DNA from: JAMXLO01 sp963749575
GTDB lineage: Bacteria > Pseudomonadota > Alphaproteobacteria > Acetobacterales > Acetobacteraceae
NCBI GenBank assembly: GCA_963749575.1
Contig: CAVVNM010000017.1
Span: 1-64,000, forward strand
Direction of reading: 5' to 3'
DNA: 64,000 nt
Part shown: piece by piece, positions 44,830 through 54,600 of the stretch
Numbering within the stretch: position 1 is the stretch's first letter
Layout of the letters: each line of letters starts with the position of its first letter
Notes under the pieces: generated by a model
The model's database searches: none
Seen by the model: only the letters and a program-made list of their open reading frames with translations
Told to the model about the DNA's origin: nothing
Position numbers and translations under genes: made by a program

Positions 44830-44966
44830 GCGCGTCGCCTGGTTGATCGACCAGACGCAGCAGCGTCTCGCCGAGCGCCAGGTCGGCGCGCAGCACGGGC
44901 GGCAGGGCGAACCCGATCGCCAGCCGGGCCAGCGTGGGAATCCTGCTTCGGCGCGGCGTCGCTCAT
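44798..44966 (-). CDS. small ORF coupled to the MazF-like gene (frameshifted)
   Basis: ATG at 44966 overlaps the stop of the MazF-like gene by four bases (ATGA), so it would be translationally coupled. The start MSDAAPKQ changes frame after about eight codons into LARLAIGFALPPVLRADLAL and GETLLRLVDQPGDALKRNAE, then stops at 44798. The second stretch looks like real coding sequence. No family recognised. It could be a third component of the toxin-antitoxin operon or an unrelated island gene; one indel separates the two parts. Confidence 0.4.
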
Positions 44967-45286
44967 GCCAGCCCCAAAAACACCACCAGCGCGCGGGTGA
45001 CGGTCAGCATTGTCGCATCATCAGCGCGGCCGATCACGCGGCCGACCTTGTCGCGTCGAATGGTTGATGGCCGATGCACGACGATCTGTGACGCGAGGCG
45101 CAATCCGTTCGCCTCGGACGGCGCGATGTCCACCCGCGAGATCGCCGCCACGAGCCCGCTGCTGATCAGCGGCAGCACCGTGACGGTCGCAAGCTGGTCG
45201 AACAGGTCTGATTGAATTACAAGCGCTGGCTGGGCCTTGCCGTGATCGCCCTGCATGGCGACCACCACGAGATCACCGCGCCGCAT
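44963..45286 (-). CDS. MazF/PemK-like toxin
   Basis: 107 residues. The N terminus RRGDLVVVAMQGDHGKAQPA is the MazF/PemK fold signature, with the Gly-Asp and the PA(L/V)VIQ region (PALVIQSDLFD). TVLPLISSGLVAAISRVDIA and DKVGRVIGRADDATMLTVTR match later strands. These toxins cleave mRNA at short motifs. It overlaps the upstream antitoxin-like gene by 14 bases on the same strand, the usual toxin-antitoxin layout. Confidence 0.8.
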   Translation of the reverse strand: MRRGDLVVVAMQGDHGKAQPALVIQSDLFDQLATVTVLPLISSGLVAAISRVDIAPSEANGLRLASQIVVHRPSTIRRDKVGRVIGRADDATMLTVTRALVVFLGLA

Positions 45287-45503
45287 CGTCCCAGACGTCG
45301 GCCGTGGCGACTTCCCAGAACGCGGCCTCCTCACGGCCCTCTGGCGTGTCTTCAGCGGCGGCGATCGCCTGGCACTGCCGGCGCACCATTTCGGCGAAAC
45401 CGGGCGCTCGCGTGTCCGGCACCCATACTTGCACGGGGCGCAAGCCCGCATCGCGATGCCTGTCACGCGTCTGGCGCACACGCTCGGCAGTGCTCTTAGG
45501 CAT
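45273..45503 (-). CDS. MazE-like antitoxin (DUF3018 type)
   Basis: 76 residues from the ATG at 45503. RVRQTRDRHRDAGLRPVQVW followed by VPDTRAPGFAEMVRRQCQ is the DUF3018 antitoxin pattern that pairs with MazF/PemK-like toxins. The acidic C terminus (WEVATADVWDDAAR) is the probable toxin-binding tail. It precedes and overlaps the toxin gene. Typical products are labile and autorepress the operon; that is family knowledge, not visible here. Confidence 0.8.
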   Translation of the reverse strand: MPKSTAERVRQTRDRHRDAGLRPVQVWVPDTRAPGFAEMVRRQCQAIAAAEDTPEGREEAAFWEVATADVWDDAAR

Positions 45504-45736
45504 CGGCTGGCCCTCCGCAGTCGCTACATGTAGCAACGCGATTCGTCCAGGTCCAGCTCCGGCCTGCCGGAACGGCGTCCAGATGGCGGCGGGATCATCC
45601 GTGTGATTCGCGCCGGCCACATCGGCTGTGGTCGGTAGTCGGCGCGACCCACTGCTAAGGCGACCACGGCTCCCGCTCCAATGGCGGATTTTCGCAGACC
45701 GCCGGTGCGTCCGGCGGAGATTGTCAACGTCACGCG

Positions 45737-45907
45737 TCAAGATCGAACCGCCACGCCAGACTTTTGCAGCACGAGCGTCGCCCAATCTTGAATGTTGGCG
45801 GACGGCGAGACACTGCCGGGCGCGATCGGCGTACCGAGGTTGGCGGCGGTCCATTGCGCTCCCGCCGCGAGCGTCACGGTCAACGATGGATCGCGCCCGA
45901 AGTTCAC
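45737..45907 (-). CDS. 56-residue ORF overlapping the integrase remnant stop
   Basis: GTG at 45907 overlaps the stop of the integrase remnant (GTGA). It reads NFGRDPSLTVTLAAGAQWTA, NLGTPIAPGSVSPSANIQDW and ATLVLQKSGVAVRS before a stop. Composition looks like genuine coding sequence, but I recognise no family. It may be a small gene coupled to the integrase, or the end of a longer broken one. The stretch 45504-45736 between it and the antitoxin holds no gene I can support. Confidence 0.35.
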   Translation of the reverse strand: MNFGRDPSLTVTLAAGAQWTAANLGTPIAPGSVSPSANIQDWATLVLQKSGVAVRS

Positions 45908-46600
45908 CTCGCCGCGGCGAGAGCTCGCTGACAGACGCCTAACACGCCGCTGCGCGTCGCAGACCGGCGATGGTTGAGAATAGCGTCGACCACCGATTCC
46001 GGCACGCCCACCTCGCCAAGCGGGGACGCGAAGCTGCGGCGCAGGTCGTGCAGCCGCCAGCCAGGGATGCCACTTGCTGCCACCAGTTCATTCTTCACGT
46101 GCGCCACGTCGTCATCACGCCGTGGCTGCGCGACGCCGGGAACACCAGCCTGGCGTCGGGCCCACCGGCCGTTTCGCGACGCGCGTGCAGCACGTCGAGC
46201 GCCAGCCGATGCGGGTGCAGCCGGTGCGGCTCGCCGTTCTTGGTCAGCTTCGCCGGCTGCGACCGCGTGGCCCCCGCCAGGTCGAGGTGTTGCCAGTCCA
46301 GGCTGGTGGCCTCGCCACGGCGGCACGGAACGGCGATCAGGAACCGGCAGAAATCGCGCACACCGGATCGAGCGCCTGGCGAGCCGATCGGGCCGCAGAT
46401 AGTCGCCGCGGGCGGCCGGCGCCTTCGGCCGACTGGCGCGACCGAGCAACTGGCGCGGGTTCGCCCGGATCCGCTCGTCATCGAGGAGCCAATCGTAGAA
46501 CCGCGACAGTGCGCCGAAGCGGGCGCGCGCGGCACCGGAATGCACGCCCAGCGGGGCGAGGTGTGTCCGGACGCTCGGCGCCCGCCGGTGCCACACGACC
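45904..46600 (-). pseudogene. tyrosine recombinase remnant (frameshifted)
   Basis: Read on the minus strand, RARFGALSRFYDWLLDDERI and RANP followed by SRPKAPAARGDYLRPDRLAR fit the core-binding domain. After a frame change near 46360, FLIAVPCRRGEATSLDWQHL carries the first catalytic arginine (C/TRGE motif), and LTKNGEPHRLHPHRLALDVL follows. After another change near 46105, GWRLHDLRRSFASPLGEVGV carries the HxLRR motif, then VVDAILNHRRSATRSGVLGV with the expected tyrosine position altered. All catalytic blocks but the tyrosine are visible. Second integrase remnant in the tRNA-Lys island. Confidence 0.75.
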
Positions 46601-46663
46601 GCCGCGGGAGTTGGTTGCACGATAGTGGTTGGCACACGACGGTATTGGGAATAAACCTGGGGT

Positions 46664-46849
46664 GTGGACCAAGAGCAGTTCATCCAGGAACTGTTCGACC
46701 TCGCCGAGGCGACGCGGCGTCTCGCGGACAGGCTCGCTGAGCCTGGCGTCAGTCGCCGGCTGGCGGACATCGCCGACGCGATGGATGCGCTGGCCCGCGC
46801 CGAAGGTCGGATCAGTCGGCCGCCTGATTTTGATCGTTCGCAGTGTTAG
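46664..46849 (+). CDS. small hypothetical protein
   Basis: 61 residues, predicted helical and charged (for example QFIQELFDLAEATRRLADRL and ADIADAMDALARAEGRI). Not recognised. The 3' end overlaps the convergent small gene at 46812-47021. Both have good coding character, but neither is certain. Confidence 0.35.
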   Translation: MDQEQFIQELFDLAEATRRLADRLAEPGVSRRLADIADAMDALARAEGRISRPPDFDRSQC

Positions 46850-47021
46850 CAGGTTTCTGATCCGCCAGGGCAGCGAAGCGATCCGCCAATGTCAGCAGGG
46901 CCGCCTGCACGTCCGCCGTCCTGGCGGTCTGTGCCATGGCTCGCAGCTCGGTCGCCCGCGACCGCAACTCGTCGACTGTGCGGTCAGATGACCGGCGGAA
47001 CGGAGCATCGTTCATCGGCAA
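46812..47021 (-). CDS. small hypothetical protein
   Basis: 69 residues, helical and rich in Ala and Arg: TVDELRSRATELRAMAQTAR followed by TADVQAALLTLADRFAALAD. The pattern looks like the short island-associated proteins common in this group, but I cannot name a family. It converges with and overlaps the end of the 46664 ORF. Confidence 0.45.
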   Translation of the reverse strand: MPMNDAPFRRSSDRTVDELRSRATELRAMAQTARTADVQAALLTLADRFAALADQKPANTANDQNQAAD

Positions 47022-48246
47022 ATACTCTCAAGCGAGACTGGTTTCGCCGCCCTTCTGCTGAGGATGCTCCTCAACGGCGATCAGCCAACAAAATACCAGA
47101 TACGCGGCTCGCGCTCAACTTCTGCGTGTCCCGCCGCGGGCGGCACTGACGGAGATTTCACCGCCGGTTGCGCCAGCGTCTCCGACTGCCATGCCGCCCA
47201 TTGCCGGTTTGACTGCCCCGCGGCTAATCATGGCATGCCGCACACAACCAGTAGTTGTAATTGATGCGCAATGGCGGAACAAACCGCGGCCATCACTTTC
47301 CGTGGCGTCCATCCGCCAGCTTCCGCGCCTCGAGCTCCTCGTGCGTCATTTCTGCCAGCAGCGGACGGCGCTGACCCGGCGTTGTCTCAGCCACGAAATT
47401 GCTCGGCATGGCCACGCAGCTGCTCGATGGTGGCGCATCTCGGCTTCCTGCTGATGCTGGTTCCATCCGGGTCAAGTTTGCCGTGGTCGTGGTCGACTGC
47501 GACATCGGTAAAACGCACTCCGGTATCAATGTGAAACCACAACGGTAGCGACCAACGCAGTTCTAGTCGCGGAATAGCCAACGCAACGGCGTTCGGTGGT
47601 GGCCGGATTTGATGCCGCTTCGCCGACCGCTTCACCGATCGCGTGGCGCTCGCTACGTCGAGCATCAGGTCGCCGCCTTGGTCGGACAGCGCGTGTCTGG
47701 CCTGGCATTACGAAGCTCTCAACGACCACGACGAGCTGCGCAAGGCTCCGACGTTCGCTGTGCTGGCGAACCAGCTGAGCCCGGTGCCGCGGATGGAATG
47801 TGAGACGTTGACCGTCAGATCTCCAGCTCCATTTGAGGCGCGGCGCGCGCTCGCATCACGGGCAACCAAAGGCTCACATTGCGCGTCGTCGGCAACGCCA
47901 AATCATTGACATAGTGAAACACAGATAGGGTGACATGGCCGAGCCGGTGCACGGTTCGAGCGTGTCTGTGAACGACCCAGCCGTTGATCACCACGCCGAT
48001 TCGGATTATCCCTGTTTCGGAACGGGCGGAAACGCTACCCTTCCGGAGAACGTCGGGTTAATTCAGGGTTCATCCGGGGAAATTCCGCATACCGCATACC
48101 GCATACCGCAAGGTCGCAAAGTCGTGGCAGTGTGGCTCGTATGACGGCCGCCACCGCGGCGGCGACGAGTCATGAACCGATTGACCCGGCGACTTGCCCG
48201 TCGCAATTGGTGCCCGATCCGGCGCCGCTACAGAAAGGTATTGAAT
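47022..48246. other. gene-poor, probably eroded island segment
   Basis: No complete gene can be supported. Short minus-strand stretches such as LELRWSLPLWFHIDTGVRFT (near 47500-47560) and EMTHEELEARKLADGRHGK (near 47295-47350) look coding but lie in different frames and end quickly, as in decayed genes. Base composition is lower in GC than the flanking core. A 7-bp tandem repeat lies near the right end, then the solute-binding-protein gene. Confidence 0.5.
48085..48110 (+). repeat. 7-bp tandem repeat CCGCATA
   Basis: CCGCATA is repeated three times and followed by a partial copy (CCGCA). It lies 137 bp upstream of the solute-binding-protein start. Slippage-prone repeat; no function assigned. 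Confidence 0.7.
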
Positions 48247-49842
48247 ATGTTGAACCGAAGAGACTTCACCGTCTTGGCAGCGACCTCGCCACTCGCAGCG
48301 TGGCTCGGTCGGGCCGCGAACGCCGCGACGCCGAAAGACATGGTGGTTTTCGCGTCCCAGATCGACGATGTCATCACCTGCGATCCTGGCGAGGCGTACG
48401 AGATTTCGCCGCAGATATTCCTCTCCAGCGTCTATGACCGTCTGGTGCGCTACGAGGCGGAGGACCCCACCAAACTGGTCGGCGGTGTCGCCGAAAGCTG
48501 GACGGTCTCGCCCGACGCCAAGACCTATACCTTCGCGCTGCGGGCCAACCAGAAATTCGAGAGCGGGGCGCCGGTCACCGCCGATGACATGGCGTTTTCA
48601 CTCCAGCGCGTCATCATCATGAACAAGACGCCGGCCTTCCTGTTCACCCAGCTCGGCTGGAACAAGGACAACGTGCGCGATCTGGTCAAGGTGCTGGATC
48701 CCCACACGCTGCAGTTCACCATCAAGGAGGACTTCGCGCCGACCCTGGTGCTGAACCTGATGGCCACCGTGGCCGCATCGGTGGTGGAGAAGAAAGTGGC
48801 GATGGCCAACGAGGTCAACGGCGACCTCGGCAACACCTGGCTGAAAACCCACTCGGCCACATCAGGTCCCTATCGGCTGGTGTCCTGGAAACCCAACGAA
48901 TCCGTGACGCTGGAGGCCAATCCCGGCTACCACCTCGGCCTGCCAAAGACCAAGCGGGTGGTCATTCGCCACGTGCCCGAACCGGGTTCGCAGCAGCTGC
49001 TGCTGGAAAAAGGCGACATCGACATCGCGCTCAGCCTGCAGCCCGACCAGTTCAAGGCACTGGCCGGCAACAAGAACATCAAGGTCGAATCCTTCCCCTA
49101 TTCCGGCACCTGGTACATCGGACTCAATCTGGCCGACGCGCGACTGAAGAACCCGAAGGTGCGGCTCGCACTGAAGTATCTCGTCGACTACCGCGGCATG
49201 GCCGATACCTTCCTCAAGGGCCGCTTCAACGTGCACCAGACCTTCCTGCCCATAGGTCTGCCCGGCGCGATCGTCTACGACCCCTACAAGCTCGACGTCG
49301 CCAAGGCGAAGTCGCTGCTGGCGGAGGCGGGTTATCCGGAGGGCTTCGAGCTGAGGCTGAGCACCGCAAACATCTCGCCGCAGCTCGAAATGGCCCAGGC
49401 GGTGCAGGAAACCATGGGGAAGGCCGGCGTGAAGGTGAACATCGTCGGCACCGACCAAAAGCAGGTGGTCGCTGAATTCCGCGCCCGCAAGCACATGGCG
49501 ACGCTGCTCAGCTGGACGCCGGATTATCTCGACCCGCATACCAACGCCTCGACCTTCGCCTTCAACGACAACGACAGCGACGACGCTCCACATCCGCTGG
49601 CCTGGCGCTGCCACTATATGGATCCCGCCGTGAATGCCAAAACGACCGCGGCAGTGAGAGAGATCGACCCCACGAAACGCAAGGCGATGTATGAGGAACT
49701 GCAGAAGATCCTGACCGACGACGGGCCGTACATCCTGATGTTTCAGCCGTCCAACGAGGTCGCTTCGCGCGCCGGCGTCGAGGGCTACAAGCCGGGTATT
49801 GTCGAGGACCTCTACTTCTTCCGGACGATCACGAAGTCCTGA
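48247..49842 (+). CDS. ABC transporter solute-binding protein, family 5 (peptide/opine type), Tat signal
   Basis: 531 residues from the ATG at 48247, with AAAGG upstream. The leader MLNRRDFTVLAATSPLAAWL has a twin-arginine motif (RRDF), so export by the Tat system is likely. The mature protein has the family-5 hallmarks LVGGVAESWTVSPDAKTYTF, LRANQKFESGAPVTADDMAF, HSATSGPYRLVSWKPNESVT and GLNLADARLKNPKVRLALKY. It should capture peptides or related solutes in the periplasm. Immediately downstream is what looks like the truncated start of a permease gene, so the usual operon seems broken. Confidence 0.9.
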   Translation: MLNRRDFTVLAATSPLAAWLGRAANAATPKDMVVFASQIDDVITCDPGEAYEISPQIFLSSVYDRLVRYEAEDPTKLVGGVAESWTVSPDAKTYTFALRANQKFESGAPVTADDMAFSLQRVIIMNKTPAFLFTQLGWNKDNVRDLVKVLDPHTLQFTIKEDFAPTLVLNLMATVAASVVEKKVAMANEVNGDLGNTWLKTHSATSGPYRLVSWKPNESVTLEANPGYHLGLPKTKRVVIRHVPEPGSQQLLLEKGDIDIALSLQPDQFKALAGNKNIKVESFPYSGTWYIGLNLADARLKNPKVRLALKYLVDYRGMADTFLKGRFNVHQTFLPIGLPGAIVYDPYKLDVAKAKSLLAEAGYPEGFELRLSTANISPQLEMAQAVQETMGKAGVKVNIVGTDQKQVVAEFRARKHMATLLSWTPDYLDPHTNASTFAFNDNDSDDAPHPLAWRCHYMDPAVNAKTTAAVREIDPTKRKAMYEELQKILTDDGPYILMFQPSNEVASRAGVEGYKPGIVEDLYFFRTITKS

Positions 49843-49850
49843 TACCGGGG

Positions 49851-49970
49851 GTGAGCGGCACTGCCACCACGCCGGCGACAACGAATGGCGGACGGGTCTG
49901 GCGGGTCGCCAGGCCCATTCGTCGTATCGCCAGCAAGTTGTTCTCGGTGGTGCTGAACGGCCGATCATAA
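49851..49970 (+). pseudogene. truncated ABC-transporter permease start (putative)
   Basis: GTG at 49851, eight bases after the solute-binding-protein stop, opens a 39-residue frame that ends GGRVWRVARPIRRIASKLFS followed by VVLNGRS and a stop. The basic segment before a hydrophobic start is how DppB/OppB-type permeases begin, and such a permease is expected here. The membrane helices are missing, so this would be a truncated gene. A second frame of 54 codons at 49977-50141 (ending GGGDRTPGAVLARSQTMTL) is unassigned. No other permease or ATPase gene is nearby. Confidence 0.45.
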
Positions 49971-50170
49971 GTACTCGTGCCGATTGGTGAGGACGAGACG
50001 TTCGAGCGACACAGCGGCGGACCAGGTTCGCGCTCGTATAGGCTGCCAGCTGCCCAGCACGGTGTGCACGCGGCGAATTGCGGTGGCGGCGACCGTACGC
50101 CTGGCGCTGTTCTGGCTCGCAGCCAAACCATGACGCTGTGACAACTGCTGTTCGGTACTAGGGGACCGGT

Positions 50171-51664
50171 ATGACATACAACAGCTTCGACACGAACCAA
50201 CAGGGTGTAGCTGAGCACTCCCTTGGCCGGCACAATTTCGTGGCGCTAACCGGGCAGGACTCACCTGAGCGCCAAGAAAGGCTGGCCTGCATCCTCGCGA
50301 AGATCGACGAAGCAAAGCTGGAGGTGGTACGCGTCGCCTTCGTTGATACCCACGGCATCGTCCGGGCGCGGCCGGTCGAGGCACGCCTGTTCTCCCAGGC
50401 CGCCCGGAATGGCGTCCCGTTTACCACGGCGCTGTTCGCTATGGATTTTGCCAATAACATCTTTCAAAATGTCTTTGCCCGCGACGGTGGCTTTGGCCGC
50501 GATACCATGGGCGGCGCAGGCGATATGTTCGCGGTACCGGACCTAAGCACGTTTCGAGTTTTGCCTTGGGCGCATAAATGCGCCTGGGTCGTGAGCGACC
50601 TTTATCTCTCGTCCGCAGAACGTTGCCCCCTCGATCCCCGTCTGATCATGCAGACGGCCTGCGAACTGTTGGCCCAGTACGGCTTCACCTATATCGGCGG
50701 CGTGGAAGTCGAATGTCACATCGTAAAGGTCACCGACCCGAGGATTGATCTTTCCGATTGTACCCAGCCTCCGATGCCACCAGAAGTCCAGGCTCTGCGT
50801 CACGGATATCAGTACATGTCCGAGAACGCCCTGGATGAACTGGAGCCGATCATCACCGGCATTCGTCATGCGTTGATCGGTGTCGGCTTGCCGCTTCGCA
50901 TTGTGGATGCGGAGTGGGGACCAGGTCAAATTGAAATATCGCTTGAGCCCATGGCGAACCTGGCAGTTGCAGATGCGGTGATCATCTTGCGGGCAACCGT
51001 CAAGCAGGTCTGCCGACGCATGGGCTTGCTGGCGTCATTCATGACTAAGCCCGCGCTTCCCAACGTGTTTTCGAGTGGCTGGCATCTTCACCAGTCGCTT
51101 CTCGATCATGCGACCGGGAAGAACGCCTTTGCCGAAGCTGGTGCCCTGATGTCGAGTGTCGGGATGCACTTTGTGGGCGGGCTGCTCGAGCACGCGCGCG
51201 CCAGCGCCGCCTTCTCAAATCCGACGATCAATGGCTACAAGCGCCTGAACGCCAACCCATTGGCGCCCAAGCGGGTGGTATGGTCGCACGACAACAAGGC
51301 CGCAATGTGCCGGCTGGTCGGCGGCATGGGAGACCCAGCGACTCATATCGAGAATCGATCCGGCGAACCGGCAGCCAATCCGTATCTCTATATGGGTTCG
51401 CAAATCGTCGCCGGCTTGGACGGCATGGCGAACAAGATCGATCCGGGCAGTCCGCTGGCAGACCCATATGCACAGACAGAACGGCCGCTGATGCCGGCGA
51501 CCCTGGTGGAGGCGGTGGACGCGTTGTCCGCGTCAACCATGTTCCGGAATGTGCTGGGGAATGAGTTCATCGATCATTACCTGTCGGTCCGGCGTCACGA
51601 AATCCGACGTTTCCAGTCGCACGTCACAGACTGGGAGCATCGCGAATATTTCGAGGCTTTCTAG
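50171..51664 (+). CDS. glutamine synthetase family ligase (GlnA/PuuA-like)
   Basis: 497 residues in one frame. The beta-grasp N domain contains LEVVRVAFVDTHGIVRARPV. The catalytic domain has YIGGVEVECHI (metal Glu), EWGPGQIEISLEP (metal Glu residues), SSGWHLHQSLLDH (metal His), NPTINGYKRLNANPLAPKRV and ENRSGEPAANPYLYMGSQIV. The GSGMHxH motif of true glutamine synthetase reads SSGWHLH, and no adenylylation-site tyrosine context is evident. A gamma-glutamyl ligase for an amine or polyamine (PuuA-like) is therefore more likely. Adjacent to the solute-binding protein, so it may process the imported compound. Confidence 0.8.
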   Translation: MTYNSFDTNQQGVAEHSLGRHNFVALTGQDSPERQERLACILAKIDEAKLEVVRVAFVDTHGIVRARPVEARLFSQAARNGVPFTTALFAMDFANNIFQNVFARDGGFGRDTMGGAGDMFAVPDLSTFRVLPWAHKCAWVVSDLYLSSAERCPLDPRLIMQTACELLAQYGFTYIGGVEVECHIVKVTDPRIDLSDCTQPPMPPEVQALRHGYQYMSENALDELEPIITGIRHALIGVGLPLRIVDAEWGPGQIEISLEPMANLAVADAVIILRATVKQVCRRMGLLASFMTKPALPNVFSSGWHLHQSLLDHATGKNAFAEAGALMSSVGMHFVGGLLEHARASAAFSNPTINGYKRLNANPLAPKRVVWSHDNKAAMCRLVGGMGDPATHIENRSGEPAANPYLYMGSQIVAGLDGMANKIDPGSPLADPYAQTERPLMPATLVEAVDALSASTMFRNVLGNEFIDHYLSVRRHEIRRFQSHVTDWEHREYFEAF

Positions 51665-51676
51665 GCTCGCGGCGAC

Positions 51677-54600
51677 CTATTGCAGCAGTGCACGACATTC
51701 CGCGAGAACAGGTATGTCGAGCCCGGGCGCAAACCAGTCGATGATGGTGCGCAACTCGTCAAGCGCCGCCGTCGAGCCGCCTGTTTCGGCACTCAGCCTG
51801 GCGAGGTCGCGCGCGGCGTGCAGTTCGAACAGGCGCGCTCGTTGCTTGCGCGACTGGGCGATCGCCCGCTCGAAGCATTGTCTGGCCTCCTCGTGATGAC
51901 CTTCGCTCTGCCAGATTCGGCCGCGCAGCCGGATTATTTCCGCAACGTGATCCTTCTCCTCGGTCGTCGCAGCGAGGTTCTCGGCTTCACCGAGGCTGGC
52001 GCGTGCCTCGCCGATCTGGTTCGCCCGGAGCTGGTAATCGGCAAGCATCATCATGTTCCGGGCCAGCATGAAGATGCCGCTGGTCTTGCGCCATAGGGTG
52101 ACCCCGCATTGCAGATCAGCCAGACCGTGTTCTTCATCACCGAGTGCAAACAGCACCGGCCCTCGATGCAGCAGAACGTTGCCAATTCGCGCATCGAAGC
52201 CGTATCGATCGCAGATCTCAATGGCACGATCGGCGCAAGCCGCTGCTTCAGCATAGCGGCCGAAGCCGGCCAATGCGATGACCCGGGATACGCTCGCCCA
52301 GACAATGGAGAACAGATGCCCGCGATCCAGGGCAATCGCCATGCTTTGCTCGGAGATCGTCAATGACCGCTCGAAATGCCCTGTCAGCCGCGAAACCATT
52401 TCCACATAGTCCCGTGCAACGATGGCCGGGTCTGCCGCTGCCCAGGGTGCCTTGTGGGTACAGTTCACCTTGTCATCCAGGGCGATCGCCTTCTCCGAGA
52501 AGGCGAGCGACTGCCGGAACTCGCCAGCATGGCAACTCGCCCCGCCCATCATGACCCAGACGTGCACAAGCGTTTCCGGTCGCAGCCGGCCCAGCTTCCC
52601 CCTGAGGATGTTGGTGCCGATCTGCATGACTTCGCGATGACGACAGCTGCCGAACAGGAATGGTGCCATCCGAATCCCGGATTCGGCGGCCTCATCCTCC
52701 TGCTCCAGTGTCAGCGCGACGTCACGCGCCTGTGCGTACCACTGCGATACCTCCGCAGAGTGATAGCCGTCCATTTGCATCTGGGCATTCCCCAGCTTCA
52801 TCAGAAGTTCCGCAATTCTGGTGCGGTCGGCGCCGGATAGGTCGGCGCGCTCGGTCAATTGCTTCGCGGTTCGGTAATGCGCAACGGCTTCCTGATTGGC
52901 GCCGTGTCGCTCTGCAACGTCGCCGGCTGCGATCCAGTACGCAAACGCCGCACTGGGGTCGCCGGCCTCCTGGAAATGGTACGCCAGCAGCTCCGGCTCG
53001 GTCGCGCGGACAGACCCGTCGTCAAATTCCTCCAGCGCAGCGGCGATGCGCCGGTGGTAGGTTTGACGGCGATCCTTGAGCAGACTGGAATAGGCCACAT
53101 CGCGGGTAAGCGCGTGGTTGAACGTATAGACGGCGTTGGGCGGCGCGCCGCGTCGGGACGCAAGGCCGGAGGCGGTCAGCTCGCGGAGCCCTTGGGTTAG
53201 CTGCGCGTCCGACAACAGCGCCGCCGCGGCAAGCAGCGGATGCGGGAATTCCCGGCCGATCACCGCGCCGATCTGCGCCACCTGCCTGGCCGCTGGCTGC
53301 CGGTCGAGCCGCGCCATCAAGGAGGCTTGCAGCGTGCCCGGAACCGCGAGCGGTTGCGCGGCAATGGCGGGGTCCACGGAAGCTTCCAGCACTGCCTTGG
53401 TCAGTTCCTCGATGAACAGCGGCACACCATCGGTCTGCGCGACGATCCGTTCCAGAAGCTCACGCGCAACGACGCGTTCGGCGGACACCTGCGCGGCCAG
53501 CGTCGCGGCGTGTCTGCGGTTCAGCCGGCTCAGTGCGATCAGGCTGGTGCCCGCGCGGCCGAGCCACGGGGCGGTGAATTCGGACCGGAAGGATATCACC
53601 AACAGGACCGGCAGCCGCGCCAGCCGATCGATCAACATGTCAATCAGTTCGAGCGAACTGGGATCGGCCCATTGCGCGTCCTCGAACAGCATCAGCACCG
53701 GATCGCTTCGTGTCATCCCGTCGAGCCGACGGAGCAGCGCGCCAAACGTCCGTTCCTTGCGGCGCTGCGGGTTGAGTTCAAGCCGCAGGTAACGATCATC
53801 CGTCGGTACCGACAGCATCGCCGCGATCAGCGAGACATCCTCGGGCGGCAGACTCGCTGGCGCAATGATGGCCTCCAGCTTGCGCAGACGCAGCTCGGCC
53901 GAATCGCCGCGCGCGAAACCGGCCTCCTGCTCCCACCGCGCCACGATCGGATGCAGTGCGCTGTCCTGACGCAGCGGTGAACAGAAGTACCCGCAAACTT
54001 GCATGCCGCTCGGCGGCCAATTCGTCCTCGAGCGCCGCGAGCAGGCGCGACTTGCCGATACCCGGCTCACCCGACAGCAGCACGAGGCGCCCCTCGCCGG
54101 ACTTCGCCTGCTGCCAGACCCGCAGCAATGTATTCAATTCCTCGTCGCGGCCGACCAGCGGCGTCATTGCCGCGGCATACAGCGCCTCGGAGCGGCTGCC
54201 GACCGCACTTGGGCCAAGCACCTGCCATGCCGGCACCGCACCCGCGACGCTCGTCGCGCCGAGCGGGCCGAGGTCGCGATAAGCGAACAGGTCGCCGGCC
54301 AACCGCCGGGTACTGGAGGCGATGATAACCTGACCGGGCTCGGCAAGATGCTGTAGCCGCGCCGCCACACCCGGCGTCTCGCCGAGCAGTTCGCCGCCCG
54401 GGTCCGCGACCACGAGACCGCTGGCCAAGCCGGCCCGTATGGCCAGCCCGGGGGGAAGCGCTACCTCCCCCTCGGGCAAGTGCTCGACCAGGGCGAGGGC
54501 GGCGTGCAGCGCAAGCTCGGCGACGTGCTCCTGCGCCACCGGATAGCCAAAATAGGCCAGTGCCTCGCGCACCCGGGTCTGTGCGATCACCCCGCCATGC

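Noticed and set aside
47906..47940. Possible sigma-70 promoter (TTGACA at 47906)
   Set aside because: No acceptable -10 element at 16-18 bp and no clear gene immediately downstream.
48061..48120. CRISPR-like array at the CCGCATA repeats
   Set aside because: The 7-bp units are contiguous with no spacers; it is a simple tandem repeat.
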